The translations under genes and the position numbers were made by a program. A DNA stretch of 64,000 nucleotides from Vandiemenella viatica (taxonomy: Eukaryota; Arthropoda; Insecta; Orthoptera; Morabidae). The notes under the pieces were generated by a model, which saw only the letters and a program-made list of their open reading frames with translations, searched no databases and was not told where the DNA came from. Location of the stretch: assembly GCA_031002005.1 (NCBI GenBank), contig CM061921.1:123162597-123226596 (forward strand), read 5' to 3'. This document shows, one piece after another, positions 12,067-23,079 of this stretch; position 1 is the first letter of the stretch; every line of letters begins with the position of its first letter.

Positions 12067-13408
12067 TAGAGAAATGAAGTAAACAGGTGTAAACATTAGA
12101 GCTGCCTATGAGAAACCTCTTTCAAGCTCAGAAGATGCAGCTAACTGATGGAAGGAATACAATGAGAAACTGTATGATGGCAATAGCGTAATGGAAAAGG
12201 AAGGCGATGTCGATATTGATGAGTTAGGAGATTCTGTTTTGAGGACAGAATTTGATAGAGCTCTGAATGACCTGAAAGCAAAAAAGGCAGTTCAAATTGA
12301 TGAGATCCCTGCAGAACTTCTTAAATCTCTAGAAGAAAAAGCAATCGAAAGATTATTCAAGCTGACATCAATAAGTTATGAAACAGGAGAAATTGCAACC
12401 GATTTTAATAAAAATCGGTTCCGAAGAAAGCAAAAGCCGACAAATGTGAGAATTATCGCACCATTAGTCTAACATCACATTCATCAAAATTACTGACCAG
12501 AATAATATACAGAAGAGCGGAAAGGTTTGTAGAAGAAATAGTAGGTGAAGATCAGTTTGGGTTTTAGGAAATCCGCGGTACAAGAGAAGCAATCAAGAAA
12601 AACAAAGATACTTTAATGGTGTTTGTTGATTTAGAAAAAGCTTTTGACAATGTTAGGTGAGAAAAGAAGTACGAAATTTTAAAGTCACGTCTAAAATATC
12701 GAGATAGAAAAATACTTTATGAACTATATAAGAATCGTATGGCTATAATAAAAGTAGACAATCATGAGAGACATGCATCAGTTAAAAAACGTGTGAAACA
12801 AGTTTGAAGTCTATCCCAATTAGTATTCAAATTGTATGTTGAGGAAGCAATAAAGGAACTAAAAGAAAAAGTTTCATGTGGCATGAGTGTTCAAGAAATC
12901 AGTATGCAACGATTTTCTGATGACATTGTCTTGTTAGCAGAACGGGCTGAGACTATTGAGAAGTTACAGAATGGCATGAATAATATACTGTAGGAAGATT
13001 TTGCACTGAACTTAAATCAAAGCAAGACTAAAGTGATGAAATGTAGCAGAAATGATGGCATTCACAGTAGATTAAATATAAAAATAGGATCGGATGTAAT
13101 AGGAGAAGTAAGTGAATTCTGCTACTTGGGAAGCAAAATTACAACCGATGGCCGAAGAGGGAATGATGTTAAAAGCGGAACAGCACTAGCATCTGAAATG
13201 TGATGCTACAGAAAAATGCTGAAAATTAAGTGGACAAAGTAAGAAATGGACGAGTTTTGGTAATGATGGGTGAGAAAAGAAGTGTGTCGAAGAAGCTCAC
13301 AGAAGAGAGCCTTGTAGATCATATTTGGAGACATGCTGGATTGGTTAATTTGTTAGTGAAAGGAACAGTCAAAGGTTAGAACTGAAGAGGAAGACAGAGA
13401 TTGGAATA
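12067..13408 (+). pseudogene. RTE copy 2 reverse transcriptase and C-terminal region
   Basis: The best frame starts around 12191 and shows the pre-RT block ending FDRALNDLKAKKAV, then IPAELLKS and an E..ATDF..N block. After several stops the finger/palm motifs appear: FVDLEKAFDNV (about 12620), a degraded GCSLSP position reading SLSQLVFKLY, and FSDDIVLLAERAE (about 12915) in place of the usual FADD. Then come LNQSKTKVMKCSRND, FCYLGSKITTDG and a partial RRMLKIKW block. It encodes an RNA-directed DNA polymerase related to the copy at 16613. Multiple stops make it a pseudogene. Confidence 0.8.
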
Positions 13409-13410
13409 TA

Positions 13411-14343
13411 CAGGGCATCAAGGACTGAAAGGATTATCCTGCAACCGCAAAAAGGTCCCATCATGTCCTACCATATGATAAAATTTTATTTTAGTAAACG
13501 TCTCACCATTACGAGATATTGATGTTTTAAATTTTTTTCGAAACATATGACTTTGTTCAATTTGTTGCATGCCATTTCTAAAAATTAATTCTTTTTGAAC
13601 CCTGTTTCTTTTTAATTTTCTCAAGTATGTTTGAGTCATGTTGTTTTTTCTTCTCAAAACGTTAAAAAAACTTTTAAAAAAATCTTACGTGAAAAGTGTA
13701 TACAAAAATTATTCAAACGGCTGACTTTGACAGCCAATTAAATTAAAAAATTGATTCATTATTGCCAACTTTAAAACGGTATAATTGTTTAACATTCGTT
13801 TTAAAATTGTTTTTTTATGGTGGTTCTAAAGCGCGAAGGTTGGTATTTTGGACTTTGAAATCTCTTGGATTTTTTTATTGGGGCTGCCTAAAAGATTTAG
13901 TTTACGCCACGCAGGTAACTTCGATTTCACAGCTGCGTGGGAAAACAACAGCTGCGGAACACACTAACCGCATAGGTTATGCTCGCCGAATAAAAATATC
14001 ATGAATCAACAGATTTAGGGTATGCATAAGAGCAAATGGTGACCAATTTGAAAAAAAAATATAGCTAAAAAAATGGAAAATATTACTTGTATTTATTCTG
14101 TCTATTATTTGTATCCGCACCCTAGCAAAAACCTTTTTAAATCATAACCATAATTTTTTACTGTATGTTTAAAATGCACAATGGTCTCTTTAGCAGATAG
14201 AACTACAGTAAAACAATCATTTTAAAAGAAGTTTAAAATAATTATACCATTTAACAATTTTTATAAGAAATTTTGTCATACTGTAGGATATAATGTGAGC
14301 TATCCTGGGTTGCAGGATTATCCTTTCCTTTGTGGATGCCCTG
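13411..14343 (+). mobile_element. Tc1/mariner-superfamily element with TA duplication, inside RTE copy 2
   Basis: The left end is CAGGGCATCAAGGACTGAAA and the right end, reversed, is CAGGGCATCCACAAAGGAAA. Homology continues with 'GGATnATCCTGCAAC', giving imperfect inverted repeats of about 35 bp. TA flanks both sides (13409-13410 and 14344-14345), and removing the element restores the RTE reading (LEY then MNQII). Inside, a + frame at about 13855-13990 reads SLGFFYWGCLKDLVYAT and ISQLRGKTTAA. This resembles the carboxyl region of transposases with a 'DFFLWGYLKDxVY' motif. The element is 933 bp, shorter than an autonomous copy. Confidence 0.8.
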
Positions 14344-14808
14344 TATGAACCAGATAATTGAGGATGTGGGTTGTAAGGGGTATGTAGAGATGAAGAGGTT
14401 AGCACAGGATAGGAAGGCATCAAACCAGGCGATAGACTGTGACGCCCCAAAAAAAAAAAAAAATCTATAATTTTATCTTTTACATCTTTCACTGCCACCT
14501 ATCAGAATTTGGATGACTTGCATTATTTACAAAACAGCTGCATGAACTAATAGTCGCAGGACCATCAAATTCAAACGTCACTCGTATCTGAACATTATAA
14601 AGAAATGGCCGTTAGAACAGCCAGTTGCCGCAAAAATCAAAACAATAACCTCAAAATCAAACTCCTTCGTATCTAGTGTTAACAGACACGTTTCTACGGA
14701 GTGCTATGTTTTTATTTTTTTCGGTGTGACTACTTGCTGATAATAATCTTTAGTAATTTTGAAGTTGTATCTTTGAACCCTATTACTCTTTTTTTCGCTT
14801 TAGAACAA

Positions 14809-15115
14809 TGGATAAATTTTTGACTTTTTGCAAGACAAAATATACTAATAATGAAGATCGTGAAGAAGCTACTGATACAGGTGCAGGTTGGGAAATATAA
14901 ACATCAGGGAACAAGGAGTCATAACTTCCAAGTATAGAAAACACGGTTCGTCGTATTTATCAGTAGGATTCACAAGTGCCAAAGGTGACTTTGAAACCCA
15001 TTTTATTTGTTTTGTAAGAAACTTGTGGCTGTCCATTTTACGAAGCCAAGCAAATTAGTAATGCACCTTGAAACCATGCATCCTCAATACGTTGGCAAAT
15101 AAAAAAAGTAAAAAT
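14809..15115 (+). pseudogene. hAT-like (ZBED5-type) transposase, N-terminal relic
   Basis: ATG at 14809 begins MDKFLTFCKTKY. In shifting frames there follow GFTSAKGDFETHFICFV and, near 15060, a T/CLKPCILNTLANKK block. This fits the start of ZBED5-like hAT transposases: an MDKFL opening, a BED-type zinc-finger region with Cys residues, then an RHLETKHP...K block. Only the first third remains and the zinc-finger Cys/His pattern is damaged. A different hAT lineage is present at 50608. Confidence 0.55.
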
Positions 15116-15939
15116 TAGACGAGTTTAATAAACGAAAGCAATCCTTCAAAACTAGTATTTTACCAAGCTTCTTACAGAGTTGTGACATATAAATAAACCC
15201 ACATAAAGTACGAGAAACTAGTTTTACCTGCGGCTGTTTCATACAGTTGTAACAAATACATCCTGCTGTACAGTGGAATCGAAGACAAATAAACAGGGGG
15301 AACGGAAACCTCGGCCATACCAAAAACATTCTTTAATTGTTGTTTAAGGAAACTGAGACTATCTTAAATACCAATTGCTACTGAAATTACTTTTGAAAAC
15401 ACAGCAAGTAATTTTTGCTGGCGTTTCCACTACTTTTACTTATCAGTTGCACTTAATTACGCATTATACCAATTTGCAATTAAAATCTTTGAGTTCATGA
15501 GATAATATGTTTACCATATCTCAGCCTCTAACTCTCATACCTAATATTAACGGCGTGTTCACAGTTTCTTATAAGTAAAGTTTTACGTATTCTTCCCACA
15601 TAAAGTTAATAATGAGAATTTTTGCATAAATTAGTATTTCCTACCTTACAATTGCAATTGAAACTGAGCCAGGTTTTACTAAGAATTTGCATTGCTAAAG
15701 ATCAGTGTAAACCACCACGATTCAAGTATGTGCACAGTAATGTTGCAAAAATTTCACAATTATACTAAACTTTAATCATATATTGGAATCTTTCCTAGTT
15801 TTTTCCATCCAATGGTTGGAAGCTGCGTGAAAATAATCTCTTTGCTCATCTCATATTATTGTGATGATTAGTGTACTCAGACTGGACTGCTACCTAACGG
15901 TAGAAGTTTGGAGCTAAGATACGACCGATGAAGTATCGA
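15116..15939. other. no feature recognised
   Basis: AT-rich sequence without shared repeats or coding pattern. Confidence 0.5.
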
Positions 15940-16612
15940 TTTATTTTTGTTATTATAAATTGCTTACGGGATTCACGAGCGTTGAAATACTCCTCCTTCT
16001 TCGTCTTCCCGACGTTTCGACCTAGTCCTAGGTCTTCTTCAGGGGCCGTCTACCGAATCTGCTACAAACTTGGATCTGCTGGAGACTGGCGTGGTTAATT
16101 GTTTACGTATTTGTACTGTCGATTGTCTCACAATATCGATTATTCAGATGTGCTGCTTACGAATTAATATCTGTGGGTCCAGAGTTAATTACATTATCTA
16201 ACACACTTTTCCAAGCATGGTTAAGACCTAAGCACCATCGTTGATGAGGCTGTTTGGGTGTTTGAATAATTCAATAGCCTCTCTTACTTTTCTTGGTAGA
16301 TTACCTTCGGTTCTAGCTAGCACTCTTGTATTTTCCCACAGTATTTAATGTTCTTCTTCCATATGATATTCGGCAATAGATTTTCGTGGGATGCCTCAGG
16401 CGGGTGTGACACATATCCTCACGGCTACTGTTCACTTTCGCCTATATATATACCTTTCCGTAATTACGGGGTACTTCATAAATTCCACTGATTTGTAAGG
16501 GAGACCTTCGATCTTCGACCGTTCACAGATTTTTTTTTCACTTTGTTCCTACTTCTAAATATGGGTAGAGTATTAGTATTCGTTAAAATTCTTCCAATTT
16601 TTTTCAGAGATT
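15940..16612 (-). pseudogene. Penelope-like element, GIY-YIG endonuclease and 3' end
   Basis: On the minus strand the order is: IGRILTNTNTLPIF (about 16590), a gap, SGIYEVPRNYGKVYI (about 16480-16440), a degraded block of Arg/His residues, then ILWENTRVLARTEGNLPRKV and REAIELFKHPN (about 16350-16260). This matches the GIY-YIG endonuclease of Penelope-like elements and the conserved stretch after it. The GIY start is clear and the YIG position reads YI. The 3' non-coding part contains 'gacctaggactaggtcgaaacgtcggga', a type of sequence I associate with insect Penelope-like 3' regions. Frames are broken. Confidence 0.75.
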
Positions 16613-17612
16613 AATACTTGAAGGGCGGATCAAGAAACACAAAGACACTTTTATGGCATTTGTTGATTTAGAAAAAGCTTTTAATAATGTTAGGTTTGAC
16701 AAGATGTTCAAAATCTTAAAGAAGTTAAAGTATCAAGATAGAAGAATACTCTATAAACTATATAAGAAACAAGTGGCTATAATAAAAGTAGAGAATCACG
16801 GGAGACATGCATCAATTAAAAAGGGTGTGAGACAAGGTTGTAGTCTATCCCCGTTAATATTCAACTTGAATGTAGAAGAAGCAATGAAGAAAGTAAAAGA
16901 AAAATTTCCATGTGGTATAAGTTTTGAGGGAGAAAAAAAATCAGTATCCTACGATTTGCTGATGACATTGTCTTGTTAGCAGAGAGGGCTGAGAATATTG
17001 AGAAGTTACTGAATGGCATGAACAAAATACTGAAGGAAGATTTTTTACTGAATATAAATCAAAGCAAGACAAAAGTGATGAAATGTAGCAGAAATGATAC
17101 CAATACTAATAGGTTAAATATAAAAATAGGATCAGATGCAGTAGGAGAAGTAAGTTAATTCAGTTACTTGGGAAGCAAAATTTCAACCGATGGCAGAAGC
17201 AGGAATGATGTTAAAAGCAGAACAGCACTAGCAAAAAGAGCCTTCATGAAAAAGAGAAATGTTTTAGTTTCAAATATTGATCCAGGAATTAGAAAGAACT
17301 TTATAAAACGCTTTGTGTGGAGCACAGCACTTTATGGTAGCGAAACATGGACTTTAGGAATAACGGAAATAAAGAAAATTGAAGCATTTGAAATGTGGTG
17401 GTACAGAAGAATGCTGAAAATAAAGTGGACTGACAAAGTATGAAATGAACGAGTTTTGGAAATGATGGGTGAGAAAAGAAGTTTGTGTAAGAAGCTTACA
17501 GAAAGAAGAGACAGGCTGGTAGGTCATATTTTAAGACATGTTGGACTGGTTAATTTGCTTGTGGAAGGAACAGTAGAAGGTAAGAACTGTACAGGAAGAC
17601 AGAGATTAGAAT
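16613..17612 (+). pseudogene. RTE-type retrotransposon copy 3, RT and C-terminal region
   Basis: Starts abruptly at LEGRIKKHKDT and continues FVDLEKAFNNVRFDKM, KKGVRQGCSLSPLIF (RT motif B region), and 'ttgctgatgacattgt' (FADDIV, in another frame after a shift near 16940). Then LAERAENIEKLLNGMN, NINQSKTKVMKCSRND, a stop, YLGSKISTDGRSRNDVKSRT, ALYGSETWTLGITE and FEMWWYRRMLKIKW. The intact FADD, GSETW and RRMLKI motifs make this the best preserved RTE here. Both ends are truncated, and Penelope-like sequence lies on both sides. Confidence 0.85.
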
Positions 17613-17849
17613 ATATTTGAGTGCTCGTTTAAGATGTTCTTGTTCGTGCCTTAAATGTTCCTCGTCTGCGATTCTTTGTGTCCTGCAGAACAGCGTTTTA
17701 ACCAAGGATCGTCTTTGTGATTGGTGATGATGTGATAAAACGTGGAGTTGCCTGTCTGTATGTGTTGGTTTTCTGAATACCGTCTGTCCAAGCCTGCCTC
17801 TTGAGTGCTTTTCCACTAAGACATCTAGGAACGCCAGCTGACCATTGTC
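17613..17849 (-). pseudogene. Penelope-like element, reverse transcriptase C-terminal part
   Basis: The minus frame reads LAFLDVLVEKHSRGRLGQTV then FRKPTHTDRQLHVLSHHHQS, a TLFCRTQRIADEEHLRHEQE block and HLKRAL. This is the conserved 'PFLDVLV...YRKPTHTD..L...SHH' region of Penelope reverse transcriptases. On the minus strand it runs toward 17613, and the downstream part of the same protein resumes at 16612, so one Penelope-like copy appears to be split by RTE copy 3. The upstream part is lost in the assembly gap. Confidence 0.85.
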
Positions 17850-18849
17850 NNNNNNNNNNNNNNNNNNNNNNNNNNNNNNNNNNNNNNNNNNNNNNNNNNN
17901 NNNNNNNNNNNNNNNNNNNNNNNNNNNNNNNNNNNNNNNNNNNNNNNNNNNNNNNNNNNNNNNNNNNNNNNNNNNNNNNNNNNNNNNNNNNNNNNNNNNN
18001 NNNNNNNNNNNNNNNNNNNNNNNNNNNNNNNNNNNNNNNNNNNNNNNNNNNNNNNNNNNNNNNNNNNNNNNNNNNNNNNNNNNNNNNNNNNNNNNNNNNN
18101 NNNNNNNNNNNNNNNNNNNNNNNNNNNNNNNNNNNNNNNNNNNNNNNNNNNNNNNNNNNNNNNNNNNNNNNNNNNNNNNNNNNNNNNNNNNNNNNNNNNN
18201 NNNNNNNNNNNNNNNNNNNNNNNNNNNNNNNNNNNNNNNNNNNNNNNNNNNNNNNNNNNNNNNNNNNNNNNNNNNNNNNNNNNNNNNNNNNNNNNNNNNN
18301 NNNNNNNNNNNNNNNNNNNNNNNNNNNNNNNNNNNNNNNNNNNNNNNNNNNNNNNNNNNNNNNNNNNNNNNNNNNNNNNNNNNNNNNNNNNNNNNNNNNN
18401 NNNNNNNNNNNNNNNNNNNNNNNNNNNNNNNNNNNNNNNNNNNNNNNNNNNNNNNNNNNNNNNNNNNNNNNNNNNNNNNNNNNNNNNNNNNNNNNNNNNN
18501 NNNNNNNNNNNNNNNNNNNNNNNNNNNNNNNNNNNNNNNNNNNNNNNNNNNNNNNNNNNNNNNNNNNNNNNNNNNNNNNNNNNNNNNNNNNNNNNNNNNN
18601 NNNNNNNNNNNNNNNNNNNNNNNNNNNNNNNNNNNNNNNNNNNNNNNNNNNNNNNNNNNNNNNNNNNNNNNNNNNNNNNNNNNNNNNNNNNNNNNNNNNN
18701 NNNNNNNNNNNNNNNNNNNNNNNNNNNNNNNNNNNNNNNNNNNNNNNNNNNNNNNNNNNNNNNNNNNNNNNNNNNNNNNNNNNNNNNNNNNNNNNNNNNN
18801 NNNNNNNNNNNNNNNNNNNNNNNNNNNNNNNNNNNNNNNNNNNNNNNNN
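17850..18849. other. assembly gap (Ns)
   Basis: A run of 1000 Ns. The length looks like a placeholder. Frames that run through it have no meaning. Confidence 0.99.
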
Positions 18850-19243
18850 ACGCGTCACCCACGCAAAGTTACAATACACCCGGAAATATCGCTGCGCTAG
18901 GAAAGTACGCACTCCAGGAATAGCGTATAACGGTACCCGTTGCTCGTCGACGCGTCATGTGTGGCGCGCGCTGGGAATAGCAACAACCGTTGTCGCCTGC
19001 GGGGTTGTGCGTCCCGACTAAGCTCCACAGAATACTCAGATTCAGGTTACGCGAGCCATGGAATGTCTGCGCAGATTGAGGTTTGTGCTTCCATCTGGGC
19101 GGTCGATCAAGGAACTATCGTTTGCGCAAACGCGGCCGGTGCTGCCCCCCTAGCGGCCACCAAATGAACTAACGATCCGCCATCTTGTGACGTGAACGCT
19201 GATTTGTCCATTCGAATTTCCCGCGAACCGGATGTGACGTCAT
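18850..19243. promoter_or_regulatory. CpG-rich stretch with promoter-like motifs
   Basis: About 390 bp are clearly richer in G+C and CpG than the rest of the window, with several cgcg sites. Motifs seen: a CTCF-like sequence on the minus strand at about 19139-19161 (GCCGCTAGGGGGGCAGC), a YY1-like CCGCCATCTTG at 19177-19187, an E2F-like TTTCCCGCG at 19217-19225 and a CRE palindrome TGACGTCA at 19235-19242. Such clusters occur in promoters of broadly expressed animal genes. No exon could be assigned and the upstream part is in the gap. A CpG-rich transposon piece remains possible. Confidence 0.4.
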
Positions 19244-19347
19244 GGAGGGGAGGGAGGGGAGGGAGGGGAGGGAGGGGAGGGAGGGGAGGAAGGGGAGGGA
19301 GGGGAGGGAGGGGAGGGAGGGGAGGGAGGGGAGGGAGGGGAGGGAGG
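19244..19347. repeat. (GGGGAGGGA)n minisatellite
   Basis: About 11 copies of a 9-bp unit with very few changes (one 'ggagga a' variant near 19290). The G-rich strand is the plus strand. It has many runs of three or four Gs and could form G-quadruplexes. The frames across it (Arg-Gly-Gly on one strand, Leu-Pro-Ser on the other) are translations of the repeat. Confidence 0.95.
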
Positions 19348-21334
19348 TGCCCCCCACCACCTCGTGACTCATGGGTTTTCCCGGTTTCTGGCCAGCTAAT
19401 ACCTCCTCCTCCTACTCACCTATGTGGGTGTTTCATCATTACTATTTATAAAGAAATTGGTACAAACCATAGGGGTAGGCGGTCTTTGGAATTCTGTATT
19501 TGCTTTCTCGACAGATTGGTGGTGCGGTGAGATGAACGTCCTTACCACGTACATACAGCTCACAGTGTTGAGATTTAACCTAGTATTCTGGTACACAACC
19601 TGGTGATTGGAAATACAAGTCCGACAGTGTGTGAAAGGATACATTTATCCAAGAATAGGTGGTTTTGGCAATCCACTTTGCTGCTGATTATCGTGACGCA
19701 TTTTCACTTCCACTTTGCTGAAATCCAGTTTTGGTTTTAGTATGGTGTTTGCCGAAAATTTCCAGTCCTCACAAAAGACGTTTGCTTTAGCAAACTTTAT
19801 TAAAATATATCGTGGCAAAAGAACTTAACTCTGTGATACTAACTCCGTTAGTTACACGTTTAGATTGATAGGATGAAGCTCATTGGCTACCATTATCGAA
19901 AGTTTGTCACGTTAGGATTTCACGCTTAGAAGATAGACAATTCAGTAGACCTCAACGCATAGTATTACTGAATGAACGTGTCCATCATTACTGCGACACG
20001 TGAAGCACAGAAGAATTACCTTCGGTAAATGAAACTGAGCGAAGGATGTTATTACTTTAATTTGACGAAATTTTGATATCTGATGGTATTTTAAAGAAAA
20101 TTACATATTTTTTACAACATTTCCTAAACTTTTAGGATTAGGTTAACGCGGGCCCGCAAAATTGGTTTCAGACACATCGACAATTTTCAATTTTCTGTGT
20201 TCTGCGATTGCCTCCAGAAAATGAATCAGATCTCTCAGGCCTATCGTCATCCTCGTACTCCATTTCTCATTGTTTTATTACTTATTTTGCTGTAAAGAAA
20301 GGACCTCGCTGTAATCACATGCAATTTTTAGGATCTTCATTTATTTTTTATGTATTTATTTTTGCGTATAGCTTTACACCTCGTCTATGATATGATGACT
20401 CAACCATTCCAGTAGTAGAATAATCCGCCAGTCGCAGGTCCAATTGAGGAATGATTAGACAGAAGTTACTATAGCAGTGGCAAAAGGATATGCGTGACAG
20501 GGAATGGAATGTGGTAATTCTCATACATCTTCACATCTTGCTGGAAGTGCGCGACGGATCTATTAACAGGGAAAGAAACTGGTCTCATGTGATGGGATTT
20601 ACAAGTGACCTAAGAAAAGGAGACGATTGGCTTATTACTAAAAGTTTACTGACGGATATGGGAATACAACATTAGTACAATAATATTGCACAACTTCGCA
20701 AAAAGATGCGGATGAATAAGTTAACATAGTCCGAAATCTAGGAGTTAGTTCGAAGCCTAAAGGACGATTAAATTGTAATATCCGTGGGCAAATGAAATTC
20801 TGCAGTGGGAAAATAAAAGTTGGAGAATGTTGGATGTATTTCCAATTTATGAGAGAAAATGAGTAATTAAGCAAGCTTTTTGAAGCTACTTGCCTAGTAA
20901 ACACGTGCATGCATCACTGTATATCACCTGGATTATAATAATGTTGAAAATGGAGTCAAAAAACAACTCCTATAATGTACAACATATATGATATAAACTT
21001 GTACCACAATCCGATATAATGAAGTACAGAGAGACTGGAAGTAATCGGTCTAAAACAATCTCCCTCGAAACAGATATTTGCAAATATTGCTTACAGGTAT
21101 AAGGAAAAAACTATGAACAAATTTCAAATGAGTAAGAATGTAATCATTATCGCGTAACACGCCACTGAATTTCATCAGCTGTTCATTAAAACCATCGACC
21201 TTAAAATTGATTGTCACATGTGGCCTGAGTCCTCGTCATAGCGAGTATAACGTGAAAAGTGCACAAGGAAATGCAGCGGAAAAAATGACGTAACGGGAAA
21301 CGTCTTCTTAGTTTAAAAGAGAGAAAGAGACAAG
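19348..21334. other. no feature recognised
   Basis: Short frames only. I see no transposon motif, shared repeat or gene-like exon. Confidence 0.5.
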
Positions 21335-22040
21335 ACAACATTGAGAACTAAATATAAGAGCATGATTTGACAAGACATTGAGAGATTTGAAAGTTAATGG
21401 TTTCCTTCAAAATTTGTAAAATCTATAGTAAAACAAAGAATTAAATTATTATTTGAACTGTTATCAGATAGTTACAAAACAGAGGAGAGTCAAACAAATT
21501 TTGTGAACGTATGTTCTTTAGATTCCTGAAGAAATTTGAAATTACCGTTAGGTAATTTTAATAACACTCTTTTTATAATTAGGTACAAACAAAGACCACA
21601 AGTAGATTAAAGGAGGTAATATAGGAATATCAGTTTGTGTTTGGAATAAACCTAGTTACGGTATTTTGGTGGTAATATTAATATTCCAGCTATGGCTAAT
21701 GAGAAATAATTATATATTTATATATCTTTTCTGAACTAAGAAGCAGCTTTTACTGTGTTATCATAATTATTCATTTCATGTTAACTAAGAAGGCCTCAAA
21801 TGAAAATAACTGAAAAAATGTCGCGGTCCACCACTTGATCAATTTACCCTACACACTGAGGTCTACCCAAGTATTCGAAATTTTAAAACATTCAAATCTA
21901 GAATATCGACATATAGGACTAATTCTTATCTTAACCTAAGTAAAAATCAAGTGACTATAATGAAACAAGAAAAGCATTAATCAAAAATGGAGCTAGGAAA
22001 GTCCCCAATAATATTTAATTTGTATCAACGATGTTAAAGA
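21335..22040 (+). pseudogene. RTE-type relic, heavily decayed, with an inserted repeat
   Basis: In shifting frames the + strand gives ARHxDKTLRDLK-like text, then LLFELLSDSYKTEESNKFCE and RMFFRFLKKFEIT (matching the 'LF.L...Y.TGE.P.DF....FIPIPKK' block of RTE pre-RT), then EYQFVFGINLVT (EDQFGFRKG position, about 21625). After an interruption it resumes with FEILKHSNLEYRH at about 21875-21915 and an IIFNLY block near 22010. About 185 bp (21690-21875) between these do not fit the RTE and contain a repeat also found at 22770. Confidence 0.55.
21755..21872. repeat. unknown dispersed repeat, copy 1
   Basis: 'aactaagaaggcctcaaatgaaaataactg' followed by a 'cggtccaccacttga.caattta.cctacacactg.ggt' block matches 22770-22890 in the same orientation at roughly 90 percent by eye. 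It interrupts the RTE relic, so it is an inserted element. No termini were identified. Confidence 0.7.
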
Positions 22041-22769
22041 AACATTTGTTTGTGGTCATAGGAAGCGATGCGTATGTTACTGTTTGCCTCGTTGACAGTT
22101 TCTTCTCTATCTTAAACCGGTTATTTCACAATTAACACATGGAAAGCGCGAGGGAGAGAGAGAAAAAGACGAGGCTGAATTGACGACTGAGAGAAGTAAA
22201 AACGGATAAACTTCTCAGCATTTCAACGTCACATTAAAATAAAGCAAATATTATTCTACTGCTGGGTACATTATTCTAAACCCAATCAAAATTCTACCTG
22301 CAATTTTTCCGGGAATCGCGTTCAGTGAAAACAGGACACTAATTTCAACGCATTACATCACATTGAATCAAACGCCCTATTTTACTCCTGGGACCATAGG
22401 CTACACCAGTGATAGACACATTTTTTTTTATTTTTTATTTTTTGAAAAAAAGGTGTTTCCTTTTCTCCAGGTGCCCCAATATACACACTTTCTTCGGTTA
22501 CAGTATGATAAATATGTATAAAATGTGAGCAGTTCGATGCAAGTATAGTTATTCATTTCCAATATAATTTAATATAGGCATTCTGAATTGTGTTCACTTT
22601 CAATACACTTTAGAACAGTATAGCAAAATATAGAGCAGTAACCACAAAATAAAACTTTTTATTTGTTCTTCTAGTAATTCGCAATTATATGTAAGTAATT
22701 TAATTTTTTGTCGTCTAAATGAAAAAATATGGTACATACTAGCGTCAAGTTTCTTAAGCAATATTATTT
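22041..22769. other. no feature recognised
   Basis: AT-rich, with a T-run at about 22421-22441. Nothing else seen. Confidence 0.5.
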
Positions 22770-22892
22770 CTTATTATTATAATTATTTATTTCCTCGGAA
22801 CTAAGAAGGCCTTAAATGAAAATAACTGAGAAAAAAACGTCACGGTCCACCACTTGACAAATTTACTCTACACACTGGGGTAGACCTAATTA
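22770..22892. repeat. unknown dispersed repeat, copy 2
   Basis: Same orientation as copy 1, about 1015 bp away. The similarity starts in a TA-rich stretch ('ataattattta/catttc') and ends after 'ggt.gacctaa/ggtctaccca'. No coding potential. Confidence 0.7.
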
Positions 22893-23079
22893 CGTTATAA
22901 AATACGATAGCCGGTTTCTGGCCAACGAAACACATAACTCTTTCAATTTACTCCTAAAAGCTAGGATCAGCTTCCAGCCGAGAAGCTCTATGTCTGCTCA
23001 GTCGAATGATAATCACGTTACGTGCAATTCCTGCTTTTTATATTCATACTTAACCTTTATTTTTCTATCTTCCAGAATG

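Larger units (their letters stand above)
11490..14463 (+). mobile_element. RTE-type retrotransposon copy 2, with poly(A) end, split by a DNA transposon
   Basis: The 5' part (11490-11870) resembles, from memory, RTE leader sequences found in many arthropods ('attaaagacccaaggggtatcc', then 'aaaatattccggaggtaaaatagtccc'). The endonuclease is missing: the leader runs quickly into a Lys/Glu-rich linker. The RT and C-terminal domains follow to 13408, then a 933-bp DNA transposon, and the last C-terminal codons resume at 14346 (MNQIIEDVGCKGYVEMKRL). The element ends in an A-run at 14449-14463. It is internally deleted and broken by stops. Confidence 0.75.

Noticed and set aside
16605..17606. 'cagagatta' at both edges of RTE copy 3 as a target duplication
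   Set aside because: The right-hand copy is part of the RTE itself (the same sequence occurs in RTE copy 2 at about 13395), so it is not evidence of duplication.
17698..19021. Long open frames of 345 to 406 codons on both strands
   Set aside because: They consist almost entirely of the N-run. No real coding sequence is seen.
19169..19530. Arg-Gly-Gly-rich and Leu-Pro-Ser-rich frames
   Set aside because: They are six-frame translations of the 9-bp minisatellite.
19381..22926. Shared 14-mer ccggtttctggcca at 19380 and 22912
   Set aside because: The flanks do not match. One shared 14-mer is too little for a repeat call.
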